Below are positions 25,069 to 36,841 of a stretch of 64,000 bases of DNA, piece by piece. Each line of letters begins with the position of its first letter. Positions within the stretch are counted from its first letter, which is position 1. Where the stretch lies: NCBI RefSeq assembly GCF_025698545.1, contig NC_068570.1:59539924-59603923 (forward strand). The letters run 5' to 3'. The DNA comes from Gossypium raimondii. Taxonomy: Eukaryota > Streptophyta > Magnoliopsida > Malvales > Malvaceae. Both the position numbers and the translations under genes were made by a program. Below the pieces are notes generated by a model. The model was not told where the DNA came from. It did no database searches and saw nothing but the letters and a program-made list of their open reading frames with translations.

Positions 25069-25792
25069 TAAAGAGAGGGCGGTGTGAGTTCGATCAAAAC
25101 TCGAACTCAGAAATTTTAATTGCAAACCCGCTTTTACCACACCATGAACCTGATTTTCAAACAAAAAATTTGCCCTTATAAGGTTGAACTGAGTTGAATA
25201 TATCAAATTCGGATTATTTTGTCACCACTATTTATGCTAGGAGGCTTGGCCCGTGGGAAGTAGTCGAGATGTGTCTTATTAAGCAAAAGAAGTGCGGAGG
25301 AGCGAGGTTTATAAAACTTCTAGCTAAACAAGTTTGGAGGTTGCACCATAACCCAAATTCATTTTAGAGTCGAATGGTAGTGTTTTTGTCGGCCAATGCT
25401 ATTTAAGGGTATGAACTTGAACCCCGCCAAGGTAAAAAATGCTAAAATTATTTTTTTTTGGTGGACTACATGCTTCAGTTGAACTTTGTGAATTCTTTTG
25501 GACTTTTCTTGAAATAAGGTGACAAAAATCGGAAACTAAAACTAAGCATAAATACCCAAAAGATCCAAATTCAAGATTAAATCGAAATGGAACTGAAAAT
25601 TTTGTCTACAAGATGAGATAAAAACAAGAGAAGGCAGACAATAACAGCAAAAACTATGTAGATCAAGTAATGGATGCAATTGGAAAAATACAAAAACGAA
25701 TGTACTAAAACAGTCAATTACAAATGCATGCAATCCAAGCTATGGACAAAAGAGTAAATTCTTGAATCTATTTCTCATGCCACTTGAGCTTT

Positions 25793-25841
<49 letters not shown>

Positions 25842-26857
25842 AAATAATATAATTTTTGACTCCGATATTTGTATTTTTGCTCAGTTCATTTTGGCACTTA
25901 AATTTGATAATCAGGATTTTGATCCCTAAACTTGAAAAATATAAAAACTTTGATGATATGACCTCTAAAATTGTATCACATCATCACTTAAATTTTTTAA
26001 AAATTTATATAAATTTCCAAGTGATAGTATAGTACAATCTCATAATGTCACATTTAGTGTTTTGGTAACCGAGCTAGTGGTTGAACAAGTTAGACCATTG
26101 ATTTTTTATTCAATTAGTTCGATAGGTTCGACTGCCAAACTAACAATAATTAATGAATTAATTAAAATTTCATAAAAAATTTATTGATTTGGTTCGACTG
26201 TTCAATCGTCAATTTTTTATCAATATTAAGTAGTTTTCAAGTTAATTAGTTCAACGCCTTTGTTCAAACCGTTATATCAACCAGTTCTCAATTCGTCTGA
26301 TCCAATATTGTTCTAGTAACACCGATCTCATCATCATATTAAAAAAATCCAAATTTAAGGATCAAAATGGACCAAAAAATTACAAGTACCAAAATAATAC
26401 GAAATTCGAAGCTTAACATGCACAACCTTTTTCAATTACTCATAAAATATTTAACGATATAAGGTTTGAATCTTAACAACCGCAACCCTTTTTCTTATTT
26501 TAAACTATAATATCCTTTATACCTATTAAGAGGAGAGTCTTTTAACCCTTGACAGAAGGTATTGTCCTTGTGAACTTACAAGTCGTATATCTACTAATCA
26601 AGACACTCTTTAAACTACATGAATCCCTTTCTCCTCAAAATATGAAAGAAAAAAATCCTAGTACGAAAATAATACTTTCCGTTGTGTGTCCGAGACCGGT
26701 CCTCAAAAGAAAAGAAAAAAAAAGCCAAAATTGTTTAGACACTTAAAGAAGTAATTAATGGCCGGTTTGATGTGAAAACCCATTCAATGGCCGGACACGA
26801 TGCAAAATAACCTCGGTTTTCCCTTTAATTTTTGTCATAAGTGAACATACACACTAG
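25069..26857. other. Intergenic sequence upstream of the DUF538 gene
   Basis: It contains a long TA microsatellite at 25,797-25,836. Around 25,890-26,400 there are repeat relics with 'tcaattagttcgataggttcgac' and 'aaatttaaggatcaaaatgga' motifs. 26,500-26,857 is likely promoter. No other gene is recognised. Confidence 0.45.
25797..25836. repeat. TA dinucleotide microsatellite
   Basis: An uninterrupted TA run of about 40 bp. Similar runs occur at 10,418-10,442 (kinase intron 1), about 38,446-38,470 and about 45,580-45,620. Confidence 0.95.
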
Positions 26858-26865
26858 TATAAATA
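26858..26865 (+). promoter_or_regulatory. TATA box of the DUF538 gene
   Basis: TATAAATA lies 78-85 bp upstream of the start codon at 26943, giving a leader of roughly 50 nt if transcription starts about 30 bp downstream. Confidence 0.6.
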
Positions 26866-26942
26866 ATATACCTACTTCATGTTTATAATCACATCATCAC
26901 AATATCAAACAATTGCATCAAAGGTTTATAGTTCAATTTATA

Positions 26943-27353
26943 ATGGCAGAGAAGGAAGGAGGGGTTGTGAAGAAAGGTCATGAAGAGGGAATGGAGATGG
27001 CCATTGCTCTTCTCCAAGAGTTCGACCTCCCATTAGGACTTCTCCCTCTTGTGGACGTGATCGAGGTCGGTTTTGTGAGGGATACCGGGTACATGTGGAT
27101 CGAGCAAAAGAAAAAGGTTGAACATAAATTCAAGATGATCAGTAAACTGGTCAGCTACGACACACAAATTACTGGTATTGTGGATAAGAAACGGATCAAG
27201 AAACTCAAAGGAGTTAAGGCTAAGGAGCTCATGTTGTGGCCTCCGGTGAATGAGATCATCGTCGATGATCCACCCACTGGAAAAATCCACTTCAAGAGCC
27301 TCGCTGGTGTCACCAAGACTTTCCCCGTCGATGCATTTGCTGCTGGGCAGTGA
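26943..27353 (+). CDS. DUF538 family protein (SVB-like)
   Basis: A single-exon gene of 136 residues. The first in-frame ATG is at 26943 (MAEKEGG); the frame is open a little further upstream but without an ATG. Family features include an N-terminal helix with EGMEMAIALLQEFDLPLGLLP, then VIEVGFVRDTGYMWIEQKKK, the central strand block and the ending TGKIHFKSLAGVTKTFPVDAFAAGQ-type segment (GKIHFKSLAG and FPVDAF are visible). There is no signal peptide, matching the cytosolic SVB/SVB-like subgroup. Arabidopsis SVB affects trichome branching, and DUF538 proteins resemble lipid-binding BPI-like folds; the exact role here is unknown. A TATA box and an AATAAA signal frame the gene. Codons are noticeably richer in GC than the surroundings, as expected for an expressed gene. 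Confidence 0.9.
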   Translation: MAEKEGGVVKKGHEEGMEMAIALLQEFDLPLGLLPLVDVIEVGFVRDTGYMWIEQKKKVEHKFKMISKLVSYDTQITGIVDKKRIKKLKGVKAKELMLWPPVNEIIVDDPPTGKIHFKSLAGVTKTFPVDAFAAGQ

Positions 27354-27507
27354 AAAGGCACCTTCTTGTTCTCGGAGAGACACCGGATTCCAGTGGTTAT
27401 TTCCAGTTCACACTCAAAACCTACCCTACCCTACACTGTAACAGCAATGTATGCAATTCTCTTGATAAGAATTATTGCATAATGATGCAAGTATTCAACA
27501 AATGAAC

Positions 27508-27513
27508 AATAAA
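27508..27513 (+). terminator. Polyadenylation signal of the DUF538 gene
   Basis: AATAAA, about 155 bp after the stop codon, followed by T-rich sequence (27,526-27,538). Confidence 0.5.
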
Positions 27514-27559
27514 AACCCAAGTTACTTTTTTTTTTTTCATTCAATGGCTACTCCAAATC

Positions 27560-28510
27560 CAATACTTAAATTCTCTGATTACAAGAAAGTTAATTGTCAT
27601 AAGCACAAATCAAATCAACTATCCATCCATTCACTAATCTAAATTCAACTTCTAAATTTGAGTGTTGAATACGAGTATGTAACCGACATGAGTTCGTATG
27701 CTTCAAGAAAAAGAACAAATTTAATAACAGTATGCTAATCTCCTAAAACAAACTACCATATCCAATCATGGAACTGGCAAAGATTATATTATCAAGCAAC
27801 ATCAGCAAATACTTCTATTCTCTGATTACCAGAAAGCCAATTGCCATAACACAAATCAAATCAACTATCCATCCATTCACTGATTAAAATTCAATTTCTC
27901 TCATTTATCATCGCAAACTCATGCGTGAGTATCGAATACGTGTATGTGACCAACACGAGTATGTTCAATTTTTCCAAGATGTATTGCACACAGATGCTTC
28001 AAGAAAAATGAATAAATATGTAAATAGAAAAACAGCAGCAGCATTTACTAAAAAAAACCATCCATTACAATAGGACAGATTAGATTATAAAGCAATATCA
28101 GTAAATACTTCTATTCTCTGATTACCAAAAAGCTAATAGCCATAACATAAATCAAATCAACTATCCATCCATTCACTGATTAAATTTCAAGACCTCTCAT
28201 TTATCATCACAAACTCAAGCATGATTATGGAATACAAGTATTTACCAACACGAGTATGTTCAATTTTTCCAAGATTCTCGCATATTTACTGAGATGAATT
28301 GCACACAGATACTTCAAGAAAAGTGATTATATATGAAAAAAAAGCAGCAGCATTTACTAAAGCTAACCATCTATTACAATAGGATAGGATTCTTTTTTTG
28401 GTTACTGAATCATCTCCAAAAGCTAAAATATGCTAAAACAAACTGCCATATCCAATAACGGAATTAGCAAAAGATTAGATTATCAATCAACATCGATAAA
28501 CTCTTAATTC
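27560..28510. repeat. About 245-295-bp tandem repeats behind the zinc-ribbon gene
   Basis: The block 'ttctctgattacnagaaagc' with 'aaatcaaatcaactatccatccattcact' recurs near 27,570, 27,815 and 28,108. The block 'ctaaaacaaactnccatatccaat' with 'agattatnttatcaancaacat' occurs near 27,742, partially near 28,073, and again at 28,433. The last copy ends about 5 bp from the stop codon of the minus-strand gene at 28,515, so the unit includes that gene's 3' untranslated region. Confidence 0.8.
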
Positions 28511-28514
28511 TTTT

Positions 28515-28907
28515 TCACATATAACACTCATCTAACCTACTCTTATGCAATTGAAAAGCAGGATTAACCCAAGCTCCACAATTACATTGCATACCTGCCC
28601 AATTAAACGAACCCAACCGAGATTTACAACTCATACACTGAAGTTTCTCTTCTACATACCCTTCTTGAACCGGTTGCATCCACTTCAAAGGCTCAACGAA
28701 TAAGGAAGAACATTGGGTCGATCCTTTCTCTTCATCCCCAATGTTATGCCCACTCCTTTTTCTCCATTTAAAACTTGCTTCCCCTTTCCCTCGCTCATGA
28801 GGAACTATAGTTTCCTCTGAAGCAACGATTCTGCGGCATCTTTTGCAACGATAGATCAATTGAGGCTTCGAAACAGGTTCCGAATCAGTGCTGTTCGTCG
28901 CTTCCAT
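28515..28907 (-). CDS. DUSP12-like zinc-ribbon protein (inactive phosphatase relative, At4g18593-like)
   Basis: A protein of 130 residues starting at MEATNSTDSEPVSKP. A cysteine pair, YRCKRCRRIV, is followed by a basic linker, then SLFVEPLKWMQPVQEG, a second pair LQCMSCKSRLGSFNW, and MQCNCGAWVNPAFQLHKSRLD. This is the C-terminal zinc-binding module of DUSP12/YVH1 phosphatases, where it supports ribosome assembly. No phosphatase domain or HCxxxxxR loop exists here or upstream, matching the short plant proteins annotated 'probable inactive dual-specificity phosphatase'. The start is preceded directly by a 3' splice site (CAACAG|ATG). A 5' splice site at 29047 gives a leader intron of about 140 bp. 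The minus-strand TATATATAAAA near 29,106-29,117 is a likely TATA box. Function in plants is not established. Confidence 0.88.
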   Translation of the reverse strand: MEATNSTDSEPVSKPQLIYRCKRCRRIVASEETIVPHERGKGEASFKWRKRSGHNIGDEEKGSTQCSSLFVEPLKWMQPVQEGYVEEKLQCMSCKSRLGSFNWAGMQCNCGAWVNPAFQLHKSRLDECYM

Positions 28908-29105
28908 CTGTTGAACAAAGGGGAAAAAAATGGACATTGAAAACAGATTGTTAATACATATATGAATCAAAATTAAAACATCCATGAATTGAATCAAATC
29001 AAAAGCTAAAATCTAGAGTTTCGTGAACGATTAAATAAAAGGGTTACCTTCGAAGTGAAATTTTCAATTGATCGATCGCTTTTGTATAATTTTTTCGTTC
29101 ACCAT

Positions 29106-29117
29106 TTTTATATATAT
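29106..29117 (-). promoter_or_regulatory. Probable TATA box of the zinc-ribbon gene
   Basis: The minus strand reads TATATATAAAA. It lies about 60 bp upstream of the leader-intron donor at 29,047, leaving room for a short noncoding first exon. Confidence 0.55.
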
Positions 29118-29372
29118 AGGTTTTTGGGAGGCGGCAATTTAAAACGGCAACGTTTTAAAGACATTTGGTTTTCATTAAGGCAGTGTGAAGATTGGGCCAT
29201 ACTTTACTGGTTGGGCCTTGCTGGGTCACTGGGTCAGGTATAGTCACTATTTGCATGGGCACCTCTAATTTTAGGCTAATATATATGCATTGGGAAGGGC
29301 TAATATAATGTAAATATCCATCAAACAATGAGAAGGGCTAATTTTTTTTACCAAATCAGCAATATCATTAAA

Positions 29373-29564
29373 GATCGATTGAGTCTTAGTTCGATTGACA
29401 TCAATATTGCTGTCAGTATAGGAGGATGTGGGTTCGAGTGCGTTGAAGCGCATTTTCTTCCTATTTAAGGGTTTAGGAGGGGCTATGGGTAGTTTTAGGC
29501 ATTGTATAGAAAAAAAAACAGATATGATAAGAACCTATAATAAGATTAATGTTAAAATAAAAAT
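29373..29564 (+). mobile_element. tRNA-derived SINE, full-length with 13-bp TSD
   Basis: The 192-bp element starts gatcgattgagtcttagttc and has an A box (tagttcgattg) and a B box (gggttcgagtg) about 45 bp apart, as in RNA polymerase III promoters of tRNA genes. A conserved body follows (gaagcgcatt, ggaggggctatgggtag, aggcattgta, cagatatgata) and then an A-rich tail. A perfect 13-bp duplication, caatatcattaaa, lies at 29360-29372 and 29565-29577. It has no coding capacity. It is the best-preserved of about nine family members in the window. Confidence 0.9.
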
Positions 29565-29661
29565 CAATATCATTAAATATTTCAAGAGGGGCAATTATGG
29601 TATTTTAAGATGATTAAGAAAAAAAATGCAAAGAGAGTTTGTATTATTATTATTATTATTA

Positions 29662-30054
29662 GGGTAAACTACCCTGTTAGTCACTCTAAATAGTTTTAAT
29701 TCCTATTTTGACCACCTCAATTTTTTTTGCTAATTTGGTCACTCCAAAAAATAAATTAATCAAATTGGTCACTCCACGATTAAATAGTAACGAAGAGCTA
29801 ATAGTGCACTTTCACATATTGTTTTGCAGTGACCAAAATAAGAATACCCTCTATTTAAAGTGACTAACAAATAGTTTACCCCAATTTTAGAGTGACAAAC
29901 ATGGAAATGTGCAGTTAGCATTTCATTACCATATAACGGTGAAGTGGCCAATTTGGTCAATTTCCTTTTAAGGTGATCAAAGTAACAAAAAAATTTTGAA
30001 GTGACCAAAATAGGAACGACTCTTATTTAGAGTGACTAAAGAGACAATTTACCC
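29662..30054. mobile_element. 393-bp MULE-like MITE
   Basis: The ends are gggtaaactaccctgttagt and the inverted 'gactaaagagacaatttaccc', with mirrored 'agtcactctaaat'/'atttagagtgact' arms and a second, internal pair. The flanks carry a 9-bp duplication with one mismatch, ttattatta at 29653-29661 and ttattttta at 30055-30063. It is related to 24,067 and 49,902. Confidence 0.8.
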
Positions 30055-30063
30055 TTATTTTTA

Positions 30064-31311
30064 AAGTAACTTATCAAACTTTTGAACTTTATTAATTAAT
30101 TATATATGCATTCATGCATTTTTATTGTATCCTTCTTATTTTTTGAATTATTTTCAATTGTGTATATTATTTTCAATTTCATCCCATATTTAGTATAATT
30201 TCCTAATGTAACTCATGTCCATGTTTTTAAAAAATATATATATATATATAACTTTCACACATTAAAAATTAATTGTATGTATATTTTGGCACATTATGGG
30301 TATGTTTCATGCAAATAATATTTATAATAAATAACATTTTATAAATCAAAGAAATTGAAATCATAATTTATGTAATGGTACAATATTTTTAAAATTAATT
30401 TGTGAAATATAAATCAATTATGTATTATATATTTATTATAATTAAAAATATTTAGTGATATACATTACAACTTTTATCAACTATAGTTAGGGGAGAGGCG
30501 GAGAGCAATCGGTTTTTCGAACCGACTTAACCAACTTTAATTTGAGAAAAATAATCCGATCGATTTTAGTTGAGAAAATCTACCAAACCAAACCAACTTT
30601 GATTTGGTCAGTTCGGTCAGTTAACCAACCTTGGGTTATTGGGTTGGGTTTAGGGTCATTGGGTTGAGTTTATATGGTTATTTATCTATTATCTATTATA
30701 AAATATAAATTTATTTAAAATAATTCAAAAATAATATAGAATAATTCGATTTTTCGATCGGTCCGAAGATTCAAAAATCGATAACTAACTAAATTAATTG
30801 ATTAAACCGATGTCAAAACCGACCAACCCGCCCCAACCGACTAAACCGAAACCGAAAAAACCAAATGGGTTGAATTTTGTAGTTTTTTTAAGTTAAAACC
30901 CAAAAATTTTTCTCCCATATATTTTCATCCCTTATTATAGATATTTTTTCATAATAATTCTATTTCAACTCTAAATTCATATACGTAAGATACTAAAATA
31001 TAACAAATATTTAAATAAATTATCTTAATGACCAATTTAGGAAAAAATTTAAATGATGTAATTCGAGTAGTAGACTCACACTAGACCTGCTCATGCGTCA
31101 AGCTTAAACAAGAAATTTTGTCCTAAATTCAATTTAAATAATAATTTTTTTTTTAATTTATTTTTATTTTTAAATAATGTATTCATAAGGATTCATTTGC
31201 ATAAACTACGATGTCCCTTCGACTCTAAATAATTAATATGAATTTAATTTTAGTATTTAAAAAATCAATTATCAATATTATTACAATTTGAATATAAAAT
31301 TCAAATAAAAA
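30064..31311. other. Intergenic, dispersed repeats
   Basis: 30,495-30,880 is a repeat built of 'aaccgacc' and 'ggttgggtt' words, with mirrored halves, of a type scattered through many plant genomes. The rest is AT-rich with no recognisable gene. Confidence 0.45.
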
Positions 31312-31316
31312 TATAT

Positions 31317-34042
31317 TGTTGACACCATTTTTTGGATGAAAACGGGGTCGACTTGGGTTTTGAAAATGAAAACGAAAAAAGGGAGTCGCCACCAATCCTT
31401 TTTGATAAGGTGTGATCGGGTCACCTTGAAAAGTGGTTGTTTTTAATAAATGATTTGATTTTATTAAAACAACGGTTTTGGTCCACGAAATTCAGAAAAA
31501 CAAGTTCGGGAGTCGGTTACGCACGAGGAAGGATTAGCACCCTCGATACGCCCAAAATTGGTACCTAGTTGATTAGTTAATGTCTTAATGTCGAAAATTA
31601 AGAACTTGGAAAAATTTAAAATACGATCCTTATATTAAAAAGAAAATAGCATATTTCACGTTATTGGAGAAAGAGAATCATATTCAGTAAGTTAGAATAC
31701 AATATCTCGTATTCCCGATACCCGAATGAAAAAATGCTTATTTAAAAGATATTTAACTATCTTGGATTAAAAAGGATCACGACCAGTAAATTAGGACACG
31801 ATCCTTTATAAATCCCGAGATCATTTAAAACTTGAGTTTTGAAAAGATTCATGCATTTAGATTTATCAAGAAAATCGAAACCCAGTAAGTTAGGGCACGC
31901 TTTTCTCGAATCCAAACACGAAATGCCATTTAAAAATTTATTATATCGAGTAAAATAAAACACAAAATCATAGTGAAAGCAAATTACATTTTTATGCATG
32001 GCAAAACCATAATGAATATGAAAGTATAAAAGCGATACGAGCAATAGCAATCAATATAAACGGTTAAACTTACAAAATAATAAAATATAAAAAAACGAAT
32101 ACAATTTAAACGTTCATTCAAAATAATAACGAAAATGAAATAAATAAATAATCAATACACTTAAATATAAAAAGATATACATGGACATAAACTAAAATAT
32201 GTGTATACATAAATTAACAAAATGTATAAAGTATATTTTAATATATGAAAGAAACAATAAATATGTATATATAAAAATATGTACATATATATAGGTGTAT
32301 AAAACTATGGAATATGAAAATAATGAAATACATATAAAAGTAAGTACATATATATGTTGAAAAATAAAAGAAAGTATGTATGTACAAGTTAAAGTTTAAA
32401 AATAATGAAAATATACATATGTATACAAATAAATACGTTAATTTATATATATGTTAGAAAATATATTGAAAATGTATATATATATTTATGTAAATTAAGA
32501 TATGCAAAAATATGTATGTACGTGCATATAAAATATATATACTTATAAAAATAAAAGGATATGTATGTATATAAAATAATAATATGTATGTATATACGGA
32601 TTTATAAAAAGGGTATGTTTTAAACTATAAAGATTATATATAAATATGTATATATTTAGGAAAATGAAAATATGTATATAGATATATAGATATGTGCATA
32701 AGTTGTAAAATATATAAACTATATAAGTATATATATATGTTATAAAACAATGTATGTATATCACAAAAATATATGTATGTATATATATGTACGAAAATTT
32801 AAATAAAATAAATACAAACAAATAGGTAATAATAATAATAACAATAATAATAATAATAATAATAATAATAGGACTAAATCAAAACGGAAACGAAATCTCG
32901 TATTTGAAATCAAAAATGAAATAGAGTAAAGGATTAAAATGTGAGTAGCGAAAAGGAAGGACTGAAAAGGAAATATTCCTAGTCCTAGAGTGCAACGTTC
33001 AACGCGAAGGACCATACATGGTCAAAGGACCCGATTGCAACGGAATCAAAATTTACAGCCCAAATCTAAAAGAAATAAAGGGTCGATTGCATCTCAACGC
33101 AAGATGGAGGGATTAAATGCGTAAATTACCCATTAGGGCAAAGCATACGCAGATCCCCATCGACGGCGCCGCTTCAATCAACATAAAGCTAAGAAATTTC
33201 TTGCTTCTGCAGTTTCATTTCTTTGCAAAGAACACAAATAAAAAAATAAAATAAAAATAAAAGGAGAATCCCTTTTCTTTGGGGTTCTAAGGCTAGAAGC
33301 CCCGCCGCCAGAAGCGCCTCCCACCGCCTGGGTGGCGGAGCCTCTGAGGCGTCTCCCACCGCGCTTGGGAGCGTTCAGAGACCAAGGCTCAAACGGGAAA
33401 CGAGGGAAGCGGAAAGCCTCGCCTTCCTAAACTCGCGTCCGATTTACGGCGACGGCGCCTTGGGGTCGATTCAGTGAGTCTTTTCTTTTCTCTTTTTGAT
33501 TTTTAATTACTTTAAAATAGATTTGCAAAGAAAAAATAAAACAAAATAAGAGAAAATAAAAACAAGAAGAAATAGTAAGGATTCAACCTTTTAAAATTTC
33601 TATCGCTTTTGATTTTCGATGTGGGTTTTACAAAGAAAAATCCCCAAAATACGATGATGAAGCCCCCTTTTACATTGTTTTTCAAGGCTTATAAAGCGAA
33701 AATCAACCCATTCTCTGCCTTTTTTGCTTCTATTCCCTTTTTATGTTGCTTGCAGTGTACTTGACGAAGGCGAGGCGTGGCTTACTGTTTTGGTGCTAGG
33801 CGGTGGCTAGGGTGTCGTAAGCCTCGGGACGAGGCGCGGATGGTACGCCTTGAGGAGTAGCGCACATGGGCGAGGGGGCTACTGTGATGAGGCGGGGAAC
33901 CCTAGGGTTCCTGTCTTTGTTAGTTTTTGGGCCCCAATGGGCGTTTTAAATTTTGGGCCTTGGGCTATTGGGTATTTGTTTTTGTAATTGGGCCTCGGGT
34001 TAATATTTTGGCACTAGGCCCGGGTAAAATTGGGTCTGTACA
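31317..34042 (+). mobile_element. Solo LTR of a long-LTR retrotransposon, 2.7 kb
   Basis: It starts TGTTGACACC and ends GTCTGTACA, the expected TG...CA boundaries. It is flanked by the 5-bp duplication tatat at 31312-31316 and 34043-34047. Inside are 'gggagtcgccaccaatcc', 'ggtgtgatcgggtcacc', long purine/AT-rich and 'atatgta' tracts, an AAT microsatellite (about 32,827-32,872), and a GC-rich block (33,290-33,480) containing repeated 'gcctcccaccgc'. No gag, pol or primer site exists. LTRs of this length are typical of some plant Gypsy families. A diverged relative is at 15,018-17,237. Confidence 0.88.
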
Positions 34043-34390
34043 TATATTATTTCAATATATTTTATTTTAAAATTTAATTTTTATAACTATAGAAATATAA
34101 ATTATCCATATTATTAAAATTTGAATATAAAATATAAAAAATATATTATTCAATAATATATGTTTTGTTGATATGTTGCATGCTTCAATAAACATTTTCA
34201 TACATAAAACAATATATTTTTGGAAGATGCCACAATGTTTGAAAGGTTGGTTTTATGTAAATTAAATAAAAGGGATAAATATCAAAACTATATATGAACT
34301 TTGATTTAATGTGTAATTTGATACATGAGCCTTGATTCTGTGTATTTATACACATTAAATTTTGATTTTGATTCAAATGTATACATAAAA

Positions 34391-36841
34391 TGTAACTCCC
34401 TTCACTTGAATTGATTGATTTAACATGAGCAGAGGATGTCACATTTGGACACTAAAAACTACTTAATTCGAACATCAATTTCAAAACTTTGTTTTAACAT
34501 AAATAGACTTATTTGAAGCTATTCAAGTCATTTCTATGCTTCCTTTAAAGTTTGGTTACAAACGAGATCCATCCAGGGCCTATTCGGACCAACACAAGGT
34601 AAACAGAGTCAATGTCGCGACACTGAGGGTAGAATACTTCAATGTCATCTAATGTCACAACATTGATTTGTAATGTCATGACACTAAGGGTAGATCACCC
34701 AAGACATTTCTGAAACATCTAAAACCAAGTCTAAACTATCATCAATCATTCCATAACACTTCTAAACATTATAAAACATAAATATCCATCAAAATATCAT
34801 GCAATTCAACATATAATTCAATCAAAGCTTAACTAAGTTCGTAAAGTTAACAAAATGTTCAAGATTCATTAAGTATTTTCATTAGAAATCTTGTATACAG
34901 TTTTTACTTTAACTTATGTACATGCCATAATCTATTACCAAAAGATCAAAACCATACTCTCTTTCAAGCTTTGAGATATGATGTGATGAGTTGAGATTGT
35001 ATCTTCACTCTAGAGCGTCAAGTTGAGCCTCTACTTATGCGTTGAAGATTTAACATGTTAAGCTTATAAAAGTTTAATAAATACATCAAGAATTAAACTT
35101 ACCATTGAAAGTAATCAATGTTGACATTAGATACATGATCAATAATAATATACAACGAAATTAAATAGAAATTAACGGTAGTGAATTCTCAAACTAACAT
35201 TCTATCAGCCACTTACCATTTCAATTTTTAGCTCAACTGTAGACTCAATGGAACACATAGGATATGTAGAAATAACACTGAATCATTGGCACAAACGTGC
35301 ATACACTATTTTAAACAGAAGTGTAGAGTTAAAGAATTGCACCGAAGTACAAAATCACTAGATTGCACTAAAATGTCGCTATAACTAGTGTGCATGAAAA
35401 TTTTCTAATGGCGTGTCATCTATACCCTATTAGTTCACATCTTTTCTACATGGGCATTAAATTCATTACATTCACTCAACAATTAGAGACAATTCAGACT
35501 TTATACTTTTTACAATTTAATCCTTATTAACATGAAAATTTACTACACTCTATAACTCCACTATAATATCACTTTTCATTTATTCACTATTACATCGCAC
35601 TTTATTCGAACCAACCTTATCAATATTTTAGCTCACATGTCTACTTTGTACACATTACAGTCTAGTCCCTTCTTACTACTATTTCAATACACTTAACATA
35701 TTCACTTTGTAATTAAAATTCAATTCATATTTTCACTACTCATTAATCAATTTTCATATATAATATTGACATATTCACATATAAATTAAACATATAACCG
35801 TTTTAATATTACTTACACTTGGGTTAAATTAGGTAAAGTAAAATTCTCGAAGTACTTACAATCAAGTGTTTGGATGAGTTTCTTTCTACTTCCTTCACTC
35901 TTTTGCTACTTCTTTCCCCTTATCAAGACCTTGTTGATCACCTCTCTTCTCTTTCCCTTCATTAACATATCGCACATATACAAGATTTAATGTCAAAACC
36001 TAATCACATATCACTTCCATGCACTTTTAATGAAATAAATATGAAATTCTTGAAGAAATTTTATCATCCTTACCTTGAACTTTTACCTAAAACCCTAACT
36101 CCACTTTTCTCTCTTCCGGTACGAGCACTAGTTAACTTTACAAGAAACTAAGCTTGCTATGAGATTGCTCTATTGATTTCAGTAAAAATCCATAGAAGAA
36201 TTTGAAGTTTTTAAGCTTGAGGTGGTTGGAAATGGTGGAGAGGACTTATTTGAAAAAAAAAACAAAAGTTTTCTTCATACATGGATGAAGATGACATAAA
36301 GGTGGAGAAGAAAAATGGTGAAATTCTACATCCTTTTACCAAAATATCTCATTAACTTAACAAGTAAAATATTAAAATGTTACATAAAAAAAATCTACCC
36401 ATCATCATTTCCATCATCATCTAAAGGTTTATAATTTTCCAACAAATATAAGTTTTTTTTATTTTTATAATTATCTATTTTGGAAAAGACCATTTTACCC
36501 CTTATCAATCTCTCCAATTTCATCTTTGTTTCATCAAACTCTTATGGTATAGTTACACTTCTAGTCCTTCCTCTTTCTCACTTCACTTCAATTTAGTCAT
36601 TCTTATTTTTAATTCTAACACTTTTGCCCCGACACTTTTCACACTATTACAATTTAGCCAATACCTCAAATAATTTCTCTCAATTCAAAAGTCTTTTCTT
36701 TTTAATTTCCTACGGTATCCAACTACCTTCTCTGCTAACACCAATGATTCCTATTTTGTTTACTTTGAAGTTTCTAACACGTGCAAATCCCGAAATAACA
36801 CTATTCTCATCTCAGTGTGTGTGTGTGTTAGGGATGTTACA
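34391..36841 (+). mobile_element. Probable second solo LTR, 2.45 kb
   Basis: It begins TGTAACTCCC and ends GGGATGTTACA, giving TG...CA boundaries with a short inverted terminal TGTAAC/GTTACA. Near 34,600-34,700 the word 'aatgtc' with 'gacac' recurs several times. There is no coding content. The adjacent 5 bp do not match (taaaa, tatga), so the boundaries rest on the end motifs only. It may be a decayed or recombined LTR. Confidence 0.5.

Noticed and set aside
32827-32872. Possible poly-leucine protein on the minus strand
   Set aside because: The leucines come from an AAT microsatellite within the solo LTR.
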